Positions 18,032 to 26,970 of a DNA stretch of 64,000 nucleotides are shown here, one piece after another. Within the stretch, counting starts at the first letter, position 1, and each line of letters begins with the position of its first letter. Where the stretch lies: contig NZ_RZNA01000048.1 in the NCBI RefSeq assembly GCF_003992595.1, positions 145,537-209,536 of the forward strand, written 5' to 3'. Origin of the DNA: Flagellimonas oceanensis. GTDB taxonomy: Bacteria > Bacteroidota > Bacteroidia > Flavobacteriales > Flavobacteriaceae. The notes under the pieces are model-generated. The model was not told the DNA's origin and searched no databases. It was given only the letters and a program-made list of their open reading frames with translations. Made by a program: the position numbers and the translations under genes.

Positions 18032-20176
18032 GTGAAACATAGGGTATTGTACATATTACTTTTTGTCATGGTCTTGGGCAATGTCTCTGGTCAAGGAAAA
18101 AAAGGTCAATTGCCCGTTGGGAAGGTGGACCCTATTCTTCCCGGTTATTTTGCTGACCCTACAATCAAAAAGTTTGGGGACACATATTATATCTATGCTA
18201 CCACTGACAATGAAATGTTGGCCTCAGGAGTACCTACGGTATGGTACAGCAAAGATTTTGAGCATTGGTACAACCATACCATGGAAGTTCCCTCATTGGA
18301 ATCCGTCAACCTCAGAAATTTTTGGGCTCCGGACATTATTGAAGGGAGTGATGGAAGGTACTACCTGTATTTTGGTAATTGCCAGGCAGGTTGCAATATT
18401 TATGGATATGTATCCAGTTCCCCAGTGGGACCATGGGAAAAATTGAACGAAGACGATACCCCTGTAATTGCCCATAATTATCCCAAGGAAGGGTTTCCAT
18501 CATTGGATGCACAGTTTTTTACCGATGATGATGGTAAAATCTATGCTTATTGGGGCACTTGGGTACATTATAACGGAGGCTATGCCGTGGGGGAGTTGGA
18601 CAGTAAGAACATGTCAAAAATCAAAAACCCGAAGAACATACCCTTGGATCAGACTCCTGAACCTTTTGAAGCTGCTTACATGATGAAGAAAGGGGACAAA
18701 TACATTTTGATGTACTCTGGAGGCTCTTGTCATGATGAAACCTACAATGTAAGGTATTCCTATTCCGATAGTCCCTATGGACCGTTTACACCGGGTACGA
18801 ACAACCCCATACTCAGTTCCAATGGTAATGGGACGGTACACGGCCCGGGGCACCATTCTGTTTTGGAGGAGGACGGGAGTCACTACATTGTTTACCATAA
18901 ACACGATTATCCAATGACAAGGGGCGGTTTGTCCCGCCAAGTCAGTGTTGATGAACTCATTTTTGAAAATGATTCCACTTTACAACAAGTGAGCCCTGGA
19001 AGCAAGGGGCCAGGGAAATCAATACAATCGAATGTCCCTTCCAATTTAGCATTGCATGCCAAGGCAAGCGCCTCCTCATTTTATCAATTGGAGTCACTTG
19101 AATACGATTATGCTTACCTACCATCATATGCCACCGATGGTTACAATGCGACCATGTGGAAAGCAGGGGATAATTCTTTTCCACAAAGCCTGACGATCGA
19201 TTTGGAAACGCAGACCCATGTAAAAAGGATAATGACCCAATTTGAGTTTGCTGGATACTATTACCAGTACACATTGGAATATTCCTTGGATGGGAAGAAT
19301 TGGGAGGTTTTCGCAGACCGTTCAAAGAACAGGATTTCAGGCAGCCCAATGACCGATGATGCTGATGTAAAGGCCCGCTATATCAAACTCACAGTTTTAG
19401 ATACCGAAAAAACAGGTTTGTTAGCAGCAGTTTGGAACATTAAAGTATTTGGGTCCTTGTTTGATATTCCTTTGGAAATCAATGGTAAGCCATCAATTGA
19501 AGGCCCTGGGACGAAAAGCTCTCGTCAAAAATTAGTGAGTATCGATGCCAAAGATGTTCTTGAGAAGAGGAACTTTGACAGTTTGATCAATACCGGAACA
19601 ATTGGTGGAAGTTTTGAGAAGAAAGGGGAGGTATCCATATATCAACAAGATGGTATTACGGCATTCAACTTTAAAAAAGGGGCTTTGGTGCTCAACCAAC
19701 CGGTTCCGAAAAGCTTGGAATGGAATGGGGCGTTTACGGTAGCCACTTGGGTAAAGAATCCGGAAATATCAAAGGAGGGTGAGTGTTTGTTGTCGTGGTG
19801 CGACCGCTTTGAGTTCAATTTGGCAAACTCCTATAATGCGTTGCACTACAACAGTGGCAATTATGGTGCCGCCGCACATTTGGATGGTCATTTTGACATG
19901 AAGTACAATGCCCTTCCCCCCGCCAACGAATGGCATCATATCGTGCTGACTTTTGATGGTGTAGTGGAAAAAATGTATGTCAACGGGAAACTGGACAATT
20001 CCCAGGTAATGGTATTGGCCTCACAGATAAAAAATGCCAAATTACGGATAGGGGCTTCGGATGTGGGGGAGCATTATTCAGGATATTTGGCATCCTTGGA
20101 GATGTACGATTACGCCCTGAATGAGGCGGATATCCAAAAATTAATGATGGAAACAAGTCCTGTTCGAGACAATTGA
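18032..20176 (+). CDS. GH43 arabinosidase/xylosidase-type protein with F5/8C and LamG domains, secreted
   Basis: 714 residues from a GTG start at 18032, chosen because it opens a compact signal peptide (cleavage after VSGQ) and has a purine-rich stretch AAAGGGTGG ~12 bases upstream; a TTG at 18020 is the alternative. The GH43 five-blade propeller spans ~25-320 with Asp42 (YFADPT, general base), Asp101 (WAPDI, pKa modulator) and Glu213 (EPFEAAYM, general acid). Next come an F5/8 type C/CBM32-like sandwich (~335-480; YATDGYNATMWKAGD) and a LamG-like domain (~520-710; TVATWVKNPE, WHHIVLTFDG). Family activities include alpha-L-arabinofuranosidase, endo-arabinanase, beta-xylosidase and exo-beta-galactanase. 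Here an arabinosidase, or a beta-galactanase for arabinogalactan proteins, is plausible. Confidence 0.88.
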   Translation: MKHRVLYILLFVMVLGNVSGQGKKGQLPVGKVDPILPGYFADPTIKKFGDTYYIYATTDNEMLASGVPTVWYSKDFEHWYNHTMEVPSLESVNLRNFWAPDIIEGSDGRYYLYFGNCQAGCNIYGYVSSSPVGPWEKLNEDDTPVIAHNYPKEGFPSLDAQFFTDDDGKIYAYWGTWVHYNGGYAVGELDSKNMSKIKNPKNIPLDQTPEPFEAAYMMKKGDKYILMYSGGSCHDETYNVRYSYSDSPYGPFTPGTNNPILSSNGNGTVHGPGHHSVLEEDGSHYIVYHKHDYPMTRGGLSRQVSVDELIFENDSTLQQVSPGSKGPGKSIQSNVPSNLALHAKASASSFYQLESLEYDYAYLPSYATDGYNATMWKAGDNSFPQSLTIDLETQTHVKRIMTQFEFAGYYYQYTLEYSLDGKNWEVFADRSKNRISGSPMTDDADVKARYIKLTVLDTEKTGLLAAVWNIKVFGSLFDIPLEINGKPSIEGPGTKSSRQKLVSIDAKDVLEKRNFDSLINTGTIGGSFEKKGEVSIYQQDGITAFNFKKGALVLNQPVPKSLEWNGAFTVATWVKNPEISKEGECLLSWCDRFEFNLANSYNALHYNSGNYGAAAHLDGHFDMKYNALPPANEWHHIVLTFDGVVEKMYVNGKLDNSQVMVLASQIKNAKLRIGASDVGEHYSGYLASLEMYDYALNEADIQKLMMETSPVRDN

Positions 20177-20206
20177 ATCGATTGGAAAACTGAGGTTCTT
20201 CAAATA

Positions 20207-20944
20207 TCAGAGTTTAAAACTAAAACCGTCCTCAGCTACTTTTTTCTCATACTTTTCCTTATCAAAGACATAAAGATAAGCTCCCTTTCTTGATACGGTC
20301 ATATCCTTTTCGTCCAACTTTACCAGAACATCCAAAGAATTGATTTTATTGATGAAATTACGCTTGTCCAATTTTTTGTCCAGTATGGATTCATAGAGGT
20401 TTTGAAGTTGTCGCATGGTAAACTTTTCAGGAAGAAGCTCAAAGCCAATGGGCATGGTCATGGCACGTCGCTGTAGTCTGGCGATGGCTTTTCGAATCAT
20501 TTCCTCATGGTCAAAAATCAAATTTGGGGCTTCGTCCATGTCAAACCATCGAGCGGAATCAATTTGGATGCCATCAAACTGATGTGATTCTACATCAATC
20601 AGGGCAAAATATGCCACGGAGATAGTACGCTGACCAGGATCCCTATCCACTTTACTGTAGGTATAGACCTGTTCCATGTAAATATCGCTCAATCCCGTTA
20701 AAGTGTTCAATACCCTTGTGGCTGCTTGATCCAGGTTTTCATTTTTCTTCAAAAAACCACCGATCAAGGACCATTTCCCTTTTTCTGGCTCAAAATTCCG
20801 TTTAATGAGCAAAATTTTCAAATTGGTCTTGTCAAAACCAAAAATAATACAATCCACTGCCAACAGAACTTGGTCTTCTTTCTGATAAAAATTGAGTTGT
20901 CTGTCAATTTCAGTGGTCAATTCCACATTTTTGGCTTTCTCCAT
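20207..20944 (-). CDS. araR: AraR: NUDIX-family (NrtR-like) transcriptional regulator of L-arabinose use
   Basis: 245 residues from ATG 20944 (MEKAKN); the open frame continues upstream but only through unlikely residues. The N-terminal ~150 residues form a NUDIX fold (VLLAVDCIIFGFDKTNLKILLIKR, GKWSLIGGFLKKNENLDQAATRVL). The hydrolase box is degenerate: the usual REXXEE residues are replaced, as in sensor-type NUDIX domains. The C-terminal ~80 residues form a winged-helix DNA-binding domain (EKFTMRQLQNLYESIL, KRNFINKI). In Bacteroides thetaiotaomicron a regulator of this architecture (BT0354) represses arabinose genes and is released by L-arabinose. It is divergent from the arabinose operon and converges on the GH43 gene, and two candidate operators lie in the shared leader. 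Confidence 0.85.
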   Translation of the reverse strand: MEKAKNVELTTEIDRQLNFYQKEDQVLLAVDCIIFGFDKTNLKILLIKRNFEPEKGKWSLIGGFLKKNENLDQAATRVLNTLTGLSDIYMEQVYTYSKVDRDPGQRTISVAYFALIDVESHQFDGIQIDSARWFDMDEAPNLIFDHEEMIRKAIARLQRRAMTMPIGFELLPEKFTMRQLQNLYESILDKKLDKRNFINKINSLDVLVKLDEKDMTVSRKGAYLYVFDKEKYEKKVAEDGFSFKL

Positions 20945-21111
20945 AATGGCTAAAATCTTAAAACTATACTTTTTAAACAAGTATCTATGGTCAAAAACTT
21001 CAAAAATCGATGCGCAGAGCATCCGAGCATGAAGAAGGTCAAACTTCTAATTTCCCAATTTGACCTTAATTTTCTGAAAATTAGCTTATTGGTATTATTT
21101 TTTTCTTTGTA

Positions 21112-21195
21112 GTGTAAAAATAACACATAAAATTAGTATTTTAATTTGCTTAAAAGGAGAAACTTTTGCTACATTTATAAATGTAAAAACAACAC
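21112..21195. promoter_or_regulatory. Pair of candidate AraR operators
   Basis: Two 15-bp sites, GTGTAAAAATAACAC (21112-21126) and ATGTAAAAACAACAC (21181-21195), differ at only two positions and share the form TGT-N7-ACA with near-dyad symmetry. Their starts are 69 bp apart. They lie between the divergent araR gene and the arabinose operon, which is where AraR should act. No other good copy was found near the window's other sugar genes. Confidence 0.55.
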
Positions 21196-21261
21196 TTTAA
21201 TATTTTAAAGCACTATATTGCTGATATTATTTGAGTTAGTTTAAGTTTAGTAATTTTTAAA

Positions 21262-21289
21262 GGCCACGATTTAGGTCGTGGTCTTTTTT
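21262..21289 (+). terminator. Terminator-like leader hairpin 12 bp before the GH51 start
   Basis: GGCCACGA (21262-21269) pairs with TCGTGGTC (21276-21283; one G-U pair) around a six-base loop, and six T follow (21284-21289). Flanking AAA/TTT extends the stem. No plus-strand gene precedes it for over 1 kb, so it is either a transcription attenuator in the leader of the arabinose operon or the end of a short leader RNA. A terminator for araR is excluded because araR runs the other way. Confidence 0.65.
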
Positions 21290-21301
21290 AACCAGATGCA
21301 C

Positions 21302-22849
21302 ATGAAAATTTTTAACTATTCCACGGTCGTTTTGGCCCTTTTGTGTTCGGTCGCGATTTCCGCGCAAGAACCGGTTCAAGTAACTGTAAACGAAGACGCG
21401 GAAGCTCCCATGATCAGCAAACACATCTACGGGCATTTTTCTGAACACTTGGGAAGATGTATCTACGGAGGGCTCTACGTTGGAGAGGAGAGTATGGTTC
21501 CCAATACGGCCGGGGTGAGAAATGATATAATCGAAGCCCTGAAAGAGCTTAAGATTCCAAATTTAAGATGGCCCGGGGGTTGTTTTGCGGACACCTATCA
21601 TTGGAAAGATGGTGTAGGGCCAAAAAGCGAACGGCCGACCATGATAAACCGATGGTGGGGTGGGGTCACGGAAGACAATAGTTTTGGAACACACGACTTT
21701 CTCAACCTTTGTGAAACCCTGGGTGCAGAACCTTATTTGGCAGCCAATGTGGGAAGTAGTACCGTGAAGGAGTTTACTGAATATGTGGAGTATGTGCTTC
21801 ATCAAGGGGGAAGTCCCATGGCTGAATGGCGTAAAGAGAATGGTAGGGAGGAACCTTGGAATGTAAAATACTGGGGCGTTGGAAATGAGATGTGGGGTTG
21901 CGGTGGAAATATGACCGCTGAGCATTATGCCAATATTTATCGTCAATATGCAACTTTTATGACGGATTGGACCAATAGCGATGGTATTTTCCGAATTGCC
22001 TCTGGAGCCAATGTGGACGACTACCACTGGACAGAGGTTTTGATGAGGGATATTCCCAAACACTTGATTGAAGGGGTTGCACTGCACTCGTATTCGTTTG
22101 TGGAATGGAACGAAAAAGGTTCATCCATCGATTATAGCGAGGAAGAGTACTTTTCCACTATGAAAACAGCCTTGAAAATGGACACCTTGGTTACCAAGCA
22201 TTCCGCTATCATGGACAAATACGATCCCGACAACACCATTGCCCTAGTGGTTGATGAATGGGGAGGATGGTACGATGTTATGGAAGGCACCAACCCAGGG
22301 TTTCTCTATCAGCAGAATACTATGCGGGATGCTATGATTGCCGGCATCAGTTTGAATATATTCAATAATCACGCAAGAAGGGTAAAGATGGCCAATCTAG
22401 CGCAAACGGTAAATGTTCTGCAGGCTGTTGTTCTAACGGAAGATGAGAAAATGTTGTTGACACCAACCTATCATGTGATGAAGATGTACAATGTACATCA
22501 AGATGCGCAATTGCTTCCAGTTGACTTTGATTCCCCTACCTACGGGTTCGAAGGAGAGGAGTTGCCCGCGATTTCCATCTCGGCATCCAAAACAGAGGCT
22601 GGCGAAATCAATGTTTCATTGGTTAACATCGATGCACATAAATCACATACGGTAAAACTTAACCTTGGCGATATGGATGTCAAGGATTTTTCAGGAACCA
22701 TTTTGTCCTCCGATGATTTACAGGATCACAACACCTTTGACGAGCCCGAAAAAATCACACCAAAGGAGCTGAAAAAGGTAAAGTTCCGCAAAGGTATGCT
22801 CGAAGTGGAAGTTCCGCCATTTTCTGTTATGGTGCTTACCGGAAAATAA
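21302..22849 (+). CDS. GH51 alpha-L-arabinofuranosidase, secreted
   Basis: 515 residues from ATG 21302, which opens a signal peptide ending SAISAQ; ATG 21296 two codons earlier is equally possible. The (beta/alpha)8 domain has the acid/base Glu196 in GVGNEMWGCGG and the nucleophile Glu319 in VVDEWGGWYD; a C-terminal beta-sandwich domain (~400-515) follows. Family members remove terminal alpha-1,2/1,3/1,5-L-arabinofuranose from arabinan, arabinoxylan or glycoprotein side chains. First gene of the arabinose operon after the AraR leader. The signal peptide places it in the periplasm, unlike many cytoplasmic GH51 enzymes. Confidence 0.93.
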   Translation: MKIFNYSTVVLALLCSVAISAQEPVQVTVNEDAEAPMISKHIYGHFSEHLGRCIYGGLYVGEESMVPNTAGVRNDIIEALKELKIPNLRWPGGCFADTYHWKDGVGPKSERPTMINRWWGGVTEDNSFGTHDFLNLCETLGAEPYLAANVGSSTVKEFTEYVEYVLHQGGSPMAEWRKENGREEPWNVKYWGVGNEMWGCGGNMTAEHYANIYRQYATFMTDWTNSDGIFRIASGANVDDYHWTEVLMRDIPKHLIEGVALHSYSFVEWNEKGSSIDYSEEEYFSTMKTALKMDTLVTKHSAIMDKYDPDNTIALVVDEWGGWYDVMEGTNPGFLYQQNTMRDAMIAGISLNIFNNHARRVKMANLAQTVNVLQAVVLTEDEKMLLTPTYHVMKMYNVHQDAQLLPVDFDSPTYGFEGEELPAISISASKTEAGEINVSLVNIDAHKSHTVKLNLGDMDVKDFSGTILSSDDLQDHNTFDEPEKITPKELKKVKFRKGMLEVEVPPFSVMVLTGK

Positions 22850-22957
22850 ATCAAACTGGAAAAAAACAAATGCCTTTTTGTCTCCTCAATTCTTGTTTTG
22901 GGAATACCTAAAGGCATGGACAACCCACGCAATATAAATCCAACTAAAACCAACTAG

Positions 22958-24931
22958 ATGAAACCGTTTAAATACATAGTATTGTTGATTTCCCTGACAG
23001 TTTTCTTCAATTGCAAGAAGGAAGAAGAAAGCGAAGAGGAAGTGAATGGGGAAAACCAAACAGGTTATGTGATTGAGCCCGTGAACATTCAGAACGTAAA
23101 GCTCAATGATGCATTCTGGTTGCCGATAATACAACGGGTTCAGGAAAAAACCATTGAATATGCTTTGGCCAAATGTGAGGAAGAAGGTCGTTTTGATAAT
23201 TTTTTGATTGCAGGAGGAGAAATGGAAGGCGAAACGAGAGGGGCCATGCCGTTCGACGATACCGATGTCTATAAAATTATCGAAGGAGCCTCCAATTCCC
23301 TGATCAGTGCTCCAAACCCGAAACTGGAATCTTTGGTAGATTCCTTGGTGGCTATTATAAAGGTGGGCCAAGAAAAGGATGGGTATTTAACTACTTGGCG
23401 AACAATCGACCCGACCAATCCACCCGCCAATTGGGTAAATGTTGAAAAAGGAGAACGATGGGAGTCTTTGGAGGCAAGTCATGAACTTTACAATGCAGGC
23501 CATTTGTACGAAGCAGCAGCTGTGCATTACAAAGCCACGGGAAAACGAAACTTTTTGGACATAGCCGTCAAAAATGCAGACTTAATGGTAGATACCTTTG
23601 GCGATGGCGAAGGTAAAATTGCTGTTGTTCCCGGACATCAGATCATAGAAACAGGGCTCATCAAATTGTATCAGATTACAGGAAAGCAGGAGTATCTAAA
23701 ACTATCAAAATACTTTTTGGACAACAGGGGCAACCCTGAAAACCATGAACTCTTCGGACCTTATTCCCAAGATCATTTGCCGGTTGTGGCGCAAGACGAG
23801 GTAGTGGGGCATGCCGTAAGGGCAGTATACATGTACGCCGCCATGACGGATATTGCCGCTATAAAAAAGGATACTGCCTATTTGGATGCAGTTAATGCAC
23901 TCTGGGAGAACATGGTGAACAAAAAAATGTACATAACGGGAGGTATTGGCGCCAAGCATGATGGGGAAGCATTCGGTGAAAACTATGAGTTGCCCAATTT
24001 AACGGCTTACAATGAAACATGCGCTTCTATTGGAGATGTATACTGGAACCATAGGTTGCACAACCTTACGGGGGACGTAAAATACTTTGATGTCATCGAA
24101 AGGACTCTCTACAACGGGTTGATTTCGGGCTTGTCACTGGATGGTCAACAATTCTTTTACCCCAATGCATTGGAATCGGATGGCGTTTATAAATTCAATC
24201 AAGGGGCATGTACCCGAAAAGATTGGTTCGATTGTTCTTGCTGCCCCACCAATGTGATTCGATTTATTCCCGCTATGCCCGGTCTTATTTATTCCAAAAC
24301 TGGAAATACCCTATATACCAATCTTTATGCGAGCAATGAGGCAAATGTGGCATTGAAAGATCAAGATGTTTTGGTTGCCCAAAGCACTTCCTATCCATGG
24401 GATGGGAAGGTAAGATTCACTGTAAACCCGGAACAGAAGGGGGAATTTACCATCAAATTCAGAATACCGGGATGGTCCAGGAATATCGTTTTGCCAGGTG
24501 ATTTGTATCAGTATGCATCCAAAGATGAAACAAGCAACAAGCTTAGCCTAAATGGGGAGGAGCTTGATGTGGTTGCGGATAATGGCTATTTCACAGTGAC
24601 CAGAACATGGGAACCAGGGGATGAGGTGGAACTGGAGTTTCCAATGTCTGTCAGAAAAGTGATCGCGAATCCAAAAGTAGAAGAGGATAAGGATAAAATG
24701 TCCCTGGAGTACGGGCCCATAGTGTACGCGGTGGAGGAAATCGATAACAAGGGCACTTTTGATGCCATTCAAATAACGACGGATGAAGAATTCAAGGTGG
24801 AGATGCAGCCCGAATTATTGGAAGGGGTCAATACGATATCAAACCAAAAATTGACTGCAATACCATATTATGCTTGGTCCAATCGGGGGATTGGAAAAAT
24901 GAAGGTGTGGTTGCCGACGCAAGAAAAATAG
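22958..24931 (+). CDS. GH127 beta-L-arabinofuranosidase lipoprotein (HypBA1-like)
   Basis: 657 residues. The N-terminus is a lipoprotein signal (TVFFNC, Cys19) followed by an acidic linker (KKEEESEEEVNGE). The rest is one DUF1680/GH127 unit: an (alpha/alpha)6 barrel with N-terminal VNIQNVKLNDAFWLP and GHLYEAAAVHYKATGKR, and C-terminal beta domains. Zinc-cysteine site: Glu353 and Cys355 in YNETCASIG, Cys428-Cys429 in CSCCPTNVIRF. This matches HypBA1 (Glu338, Cys340, Cys417, Cys418) more closely in layout than the LamG-bearing paralogue at 10418. It should release L-arabinose from beta-linked arabinofuranose, including Hyp-linked disaccharide, in the periplasm or at the outer membrane. Confidence 0.9.
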   Translation: MKPFKYIVLLISLTVFFNCKKEEESEEEVNGENQTGYVIEPVNIQNVKLNDAFWLPIIQRVQEKTIEYALAKCEEEGRFDNFLIAGGEMEGETRGAMPFDDTDVYKIIEGASNSLISAPNPKLESLVDSLVAIIKVGQEKDGYLTTWRTIDPTNPPANWVNVEKGERWESLEASHELYNAGHLYEAAAVHYKATGKRNFLDIAVKNADLMVDTFGDGEGKIAVVPGHQIIETGLIKLYQITGKQEYLKLSKYFLDNRGNPENHELFGPYSQDHLPVVAQDEVVGHAVRAVYMYAAMTDIAAIKKDTAYLDAVNALWENMVNKKMYITGGIGAKHDGEAFGENYELPNLTAYNETCASIGDVYWNHRLHNLTGDVKYFDVIERTLYNGLISGLSLDGQQFFYPNALESDGVYKFNQGACTRKDWFDCSCCPTNVIRFIPAMPGLIYSKTGNTLYTNLYASNEANVALKDQDVLVAQSTSYPWDGKVRFTVNPEQKGEFTIKFRIPGWSRNIVLPGDLYQYASKDETSNKLSLNGEELDVVADNGYFTVTRTWEPGDEVELEFPMSVRKVIANPKVEEDKDKMSLEYGPIVYAVEEIDNKGTFDAIQITTDEEFKVEMQPELLEGVNTISNQKLTAIPYYAWSNRGIGKMKVWLPTQEK

Positions 24932-24957
24932 AATGTACCACTCTCAACATAAAAGAA

Positions 24958-26967
24958 ATGACTAGAGTACTTTTTTTGGCACTGGTTTTGATCTCGGGTT
25001 TTTATGGCTGTAAAAATCAAGGGGAAACCAAAACTGATGATAGCGTAGCTGAAATGGAACGGGAGTTGGTGGTCAGCATGGAAGATAGGGGTATAAAAAT
25101 TCAGCCCACCATGTACGGAATCTTTTTCGAGGACATCAACTTTGCCGCAGATGGCGGTTTGTATGCCGAAATGATCAAAAACCGCTCTTTCGAGTTCTCA
25201 TTGCCTAAAACGGGCTGGGTTGAGCCCAATAGTGATAGACATTCCTATAATGATGATTCAGGGATCCTAACCGTGGTTAAATATTCCGAAGAAGGAACCA
25301 ACCACAATTTCTCTCGTGTAGCGGTGAACAATGATGAAGGATATGTCTTGATCAACGAAGGTTTCAGAGGCATGGGAGTCAAAGAAGGCGCTCAATATGA
25401 TTTTTCCGTCAAAGCCGCCAAGCGTTTTGGTAATATTCAAAAAATTAAACTTCAAGTGATCGATTCCCTTGACAGTGTGTTGGGAGAGACTTCAATTGCT
25501 CCCGACAGCGATTCCTGGAAAACCTACGAATCAACTTTTACCACCAATGCATCAGAAATGAAGGCCAAGGTAAAGATCACTTTCGAAGGAGAAGGTGAGA
25601 TTGATCTGGATATGATTTCCCTTTTTCCTCAAGATACATGGAAGGGACGAAAAAAAGGACTTCGTAAGGATTTGGTTCAACTGTTGGATGATTTGAACCC
25701 TGGGTTCCTTCGTTTCCCAGGTGGATGTATCGTGGAGGGAAGAACCTTGGCAAGAAGATATCAATGGAAGAAAACGGTTGGGGATATTGAAGACAGGGAA
25801 ATATTGGTGAACCGATGGAACACGGAGTTCGCCCATCGTCCAACCTCGGATTATTATCAAAGCTTTGGACTTGGATTCTTTGAATATTTTCAATTATCCG
25901 AAGATATGGGAGCTGAACCTCTTCCGATTTTGGGGTGTGGTATCGCTTGTCAGTTTAACACAGGGGAATTGGTGCCCATGGACGAGTTGGACCCATATGT
26001 GCAAGATGCATTGGATTTGATCGAGTTTGCCAACGGAGGTACTGATACAACTTGGGGTCAGGTGCGCGCCGATATGGGGCATCCAGAGCCTTTTAACATG
26101 AAATACATTGGGATTGGAAATGAGCAATGGGGCCCGGCTTACATCGAGAGGTACAAGGTGTTCGAGGAAGCCATCAAATCCAAATACCCGGAAATCATTA
26201 TCGTTTCAGGTAGTGGACCTTTCCCAGAAGGCGATTATTTTGAGTATGGATGGGAACAACTAAAGCAAATGAACGCGGAGATCGTGGATGAACACTATTA
26301 CAAACCACCAAAATGGTTTCTAGAGAATGCCGGTCGTTATGACGACTACGATAGGGAAGGACCCAAAGTGTTTGCCGGTGAGTACGCGGCCCAAACCGTG
26401 GCCATAGCGAGTCCAGAGAATAAAAACAACTGGAATGCGGCTCTTTCAGAAGCAGCCTTTATGACAGGTTTGGAGAGAAACGCCGAAGTGGTTCATTTAA
26501 CATCATATGCACCTTTGATGGCCCATGCCGACGGCTGGCAATGGACTCCGGATATGATATGGTTCAACAATTTGGAATCCTTCGGAACACCTAACTATCA
26601 GGTGCAAAAAATGTACTCCACAAATCCGGGGACCGACCTTTTGAAGATTACGGAGAACGGAGAAAAAATTATTGGAAAAGACGGTCTTTATGCCAGTGCG
26701 GTAAAGGACACAAATACCAATGAGTTGATTGTAAAGGTGGTGAACACATCCGAACTTGTTCAAAGTCTCTCTATTAGGGTAGAAGGAGGAAGTGTAACCG
26801 ATAGTGTTACGGTATTGACAATGGGAATGGATGATTTAGAGGCCGAAAACTCCTTTGAGGAACCAATGAAAATCAGTCCCAAAGAGGGGTCGGCTTCCAT
26901 GGAAGGAGATACCCTTAAAGCGGAAATACCATCGATGACATTTTCAATCTATAAAATCAGTTTGTGA
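24958..26967 (+). CDS. Second GH51 alpha-L-arabinofuranosidase, lipoprotein
   Basis: 669 residues from ATG 24958, chosen because it opens a lipoprotein signal (ISGFYGC); an upstream ATG at 24874 lies inside the preceding gene. Residues ~60-200 form an inserted carbohydrate-binding-like sandwich (FFEDINFAADGGLYAEMIKN, then a CBM4/9-like stretch). The catalytic barrel has acid/base Glu389 in GIGNEQWGPAY and nucleophile Glu475 in FAGEYAAQT. It represents the longer GH51 subtype, distinct from the 515-residue neighbour, so the two may cleave different linkages. It is 26 bp after the GH127 gene and 3 bp before the GH97 gene. Confidence 0.92.
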   Translation: MTRVLFLALVLISGFYGCKNQGETKTDDSVAEMERELVVSMEDRGIKIQPTMYGIFFEDINFAADGGLYAEMIKNRSFEFSLPKTGWVEPNSDRHSYNDDSGILTVVKYSEEGTNHNFSRVAVNNDEGYVLINEGFRGMGVKEGAQYDFSVKAAKRFGNIQKIKLQVIDSLDSVLGETSIAPDSDSWKTYESTFTTNASEMKAKVKITFEGEGEIDLDMISLFPQDTWKGRKKGLRKDLVQLLDDLNPGFLRFPGGCIVEGRTLARRYQWKKTVGDIEDREILVNRWNTEFAHRPTSDYYQSFGLGFFEYFQLSEDMGAEPLPILGCGIACQFNTGELVPMDELDPYVQDALDLIEFANGGTDTTWGQVRADMGHPEPFNMKYIGIGNEQWGPAYIERYKVFEEAIKSKYPEIIIVSGSGPFPEGDYFEYGWEQLKQMNAEIVDEHYYKPPKWFLENAGRYDDYDREGPKVFAGEYAAQTVAIASPENKNNWNAALSEAAFMTGLERNAEVVHLTSYAPLMAHADGWQWTPDMIWFNNLESFGTPNYQVQKMYSTNPGTDLLKITENGEKIIGKDGLYASAVKDTNTNELIVKVVNTSELVQSLSIRVEGGSVTDSVTVLTMGMDDLEAENSFEEPMKISPKEGSASMEGDTLKAEIPSMTFSIYKISL

Positions 26968-26970
26968 AAA

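Larger units (their letters stand above)
20945..21301. other. 357-bp AT-rich intergenic region between araR and the arabinose operon
   Basis: There is no coding potential beyond the upstream extension of the araR frame. It contains two similar palindromes (21112-21126 and 21181-21195) and a terminator-like hairpin (21262-21289), each listed separately. A weak -7-like sequence TTAATTTG lies at 21141-21148, but no well-spaced -33 TTG goes with it, so the transcription start is unresolved. Confidence 0.7.

Noticed and set aside
20945..21022. Upstream extension of the araR frame
   Set aside because: NUDIX-type AraR proteins begin close to the ATG at 20944; the extra residues show no homology and enter the regulatory leader.
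24874..24957. Upstream start of the second GH51 gene inside the GH127 gene
   Set aside because: It would place 28 unrelated residues before the lipoprotein signal at 24958.
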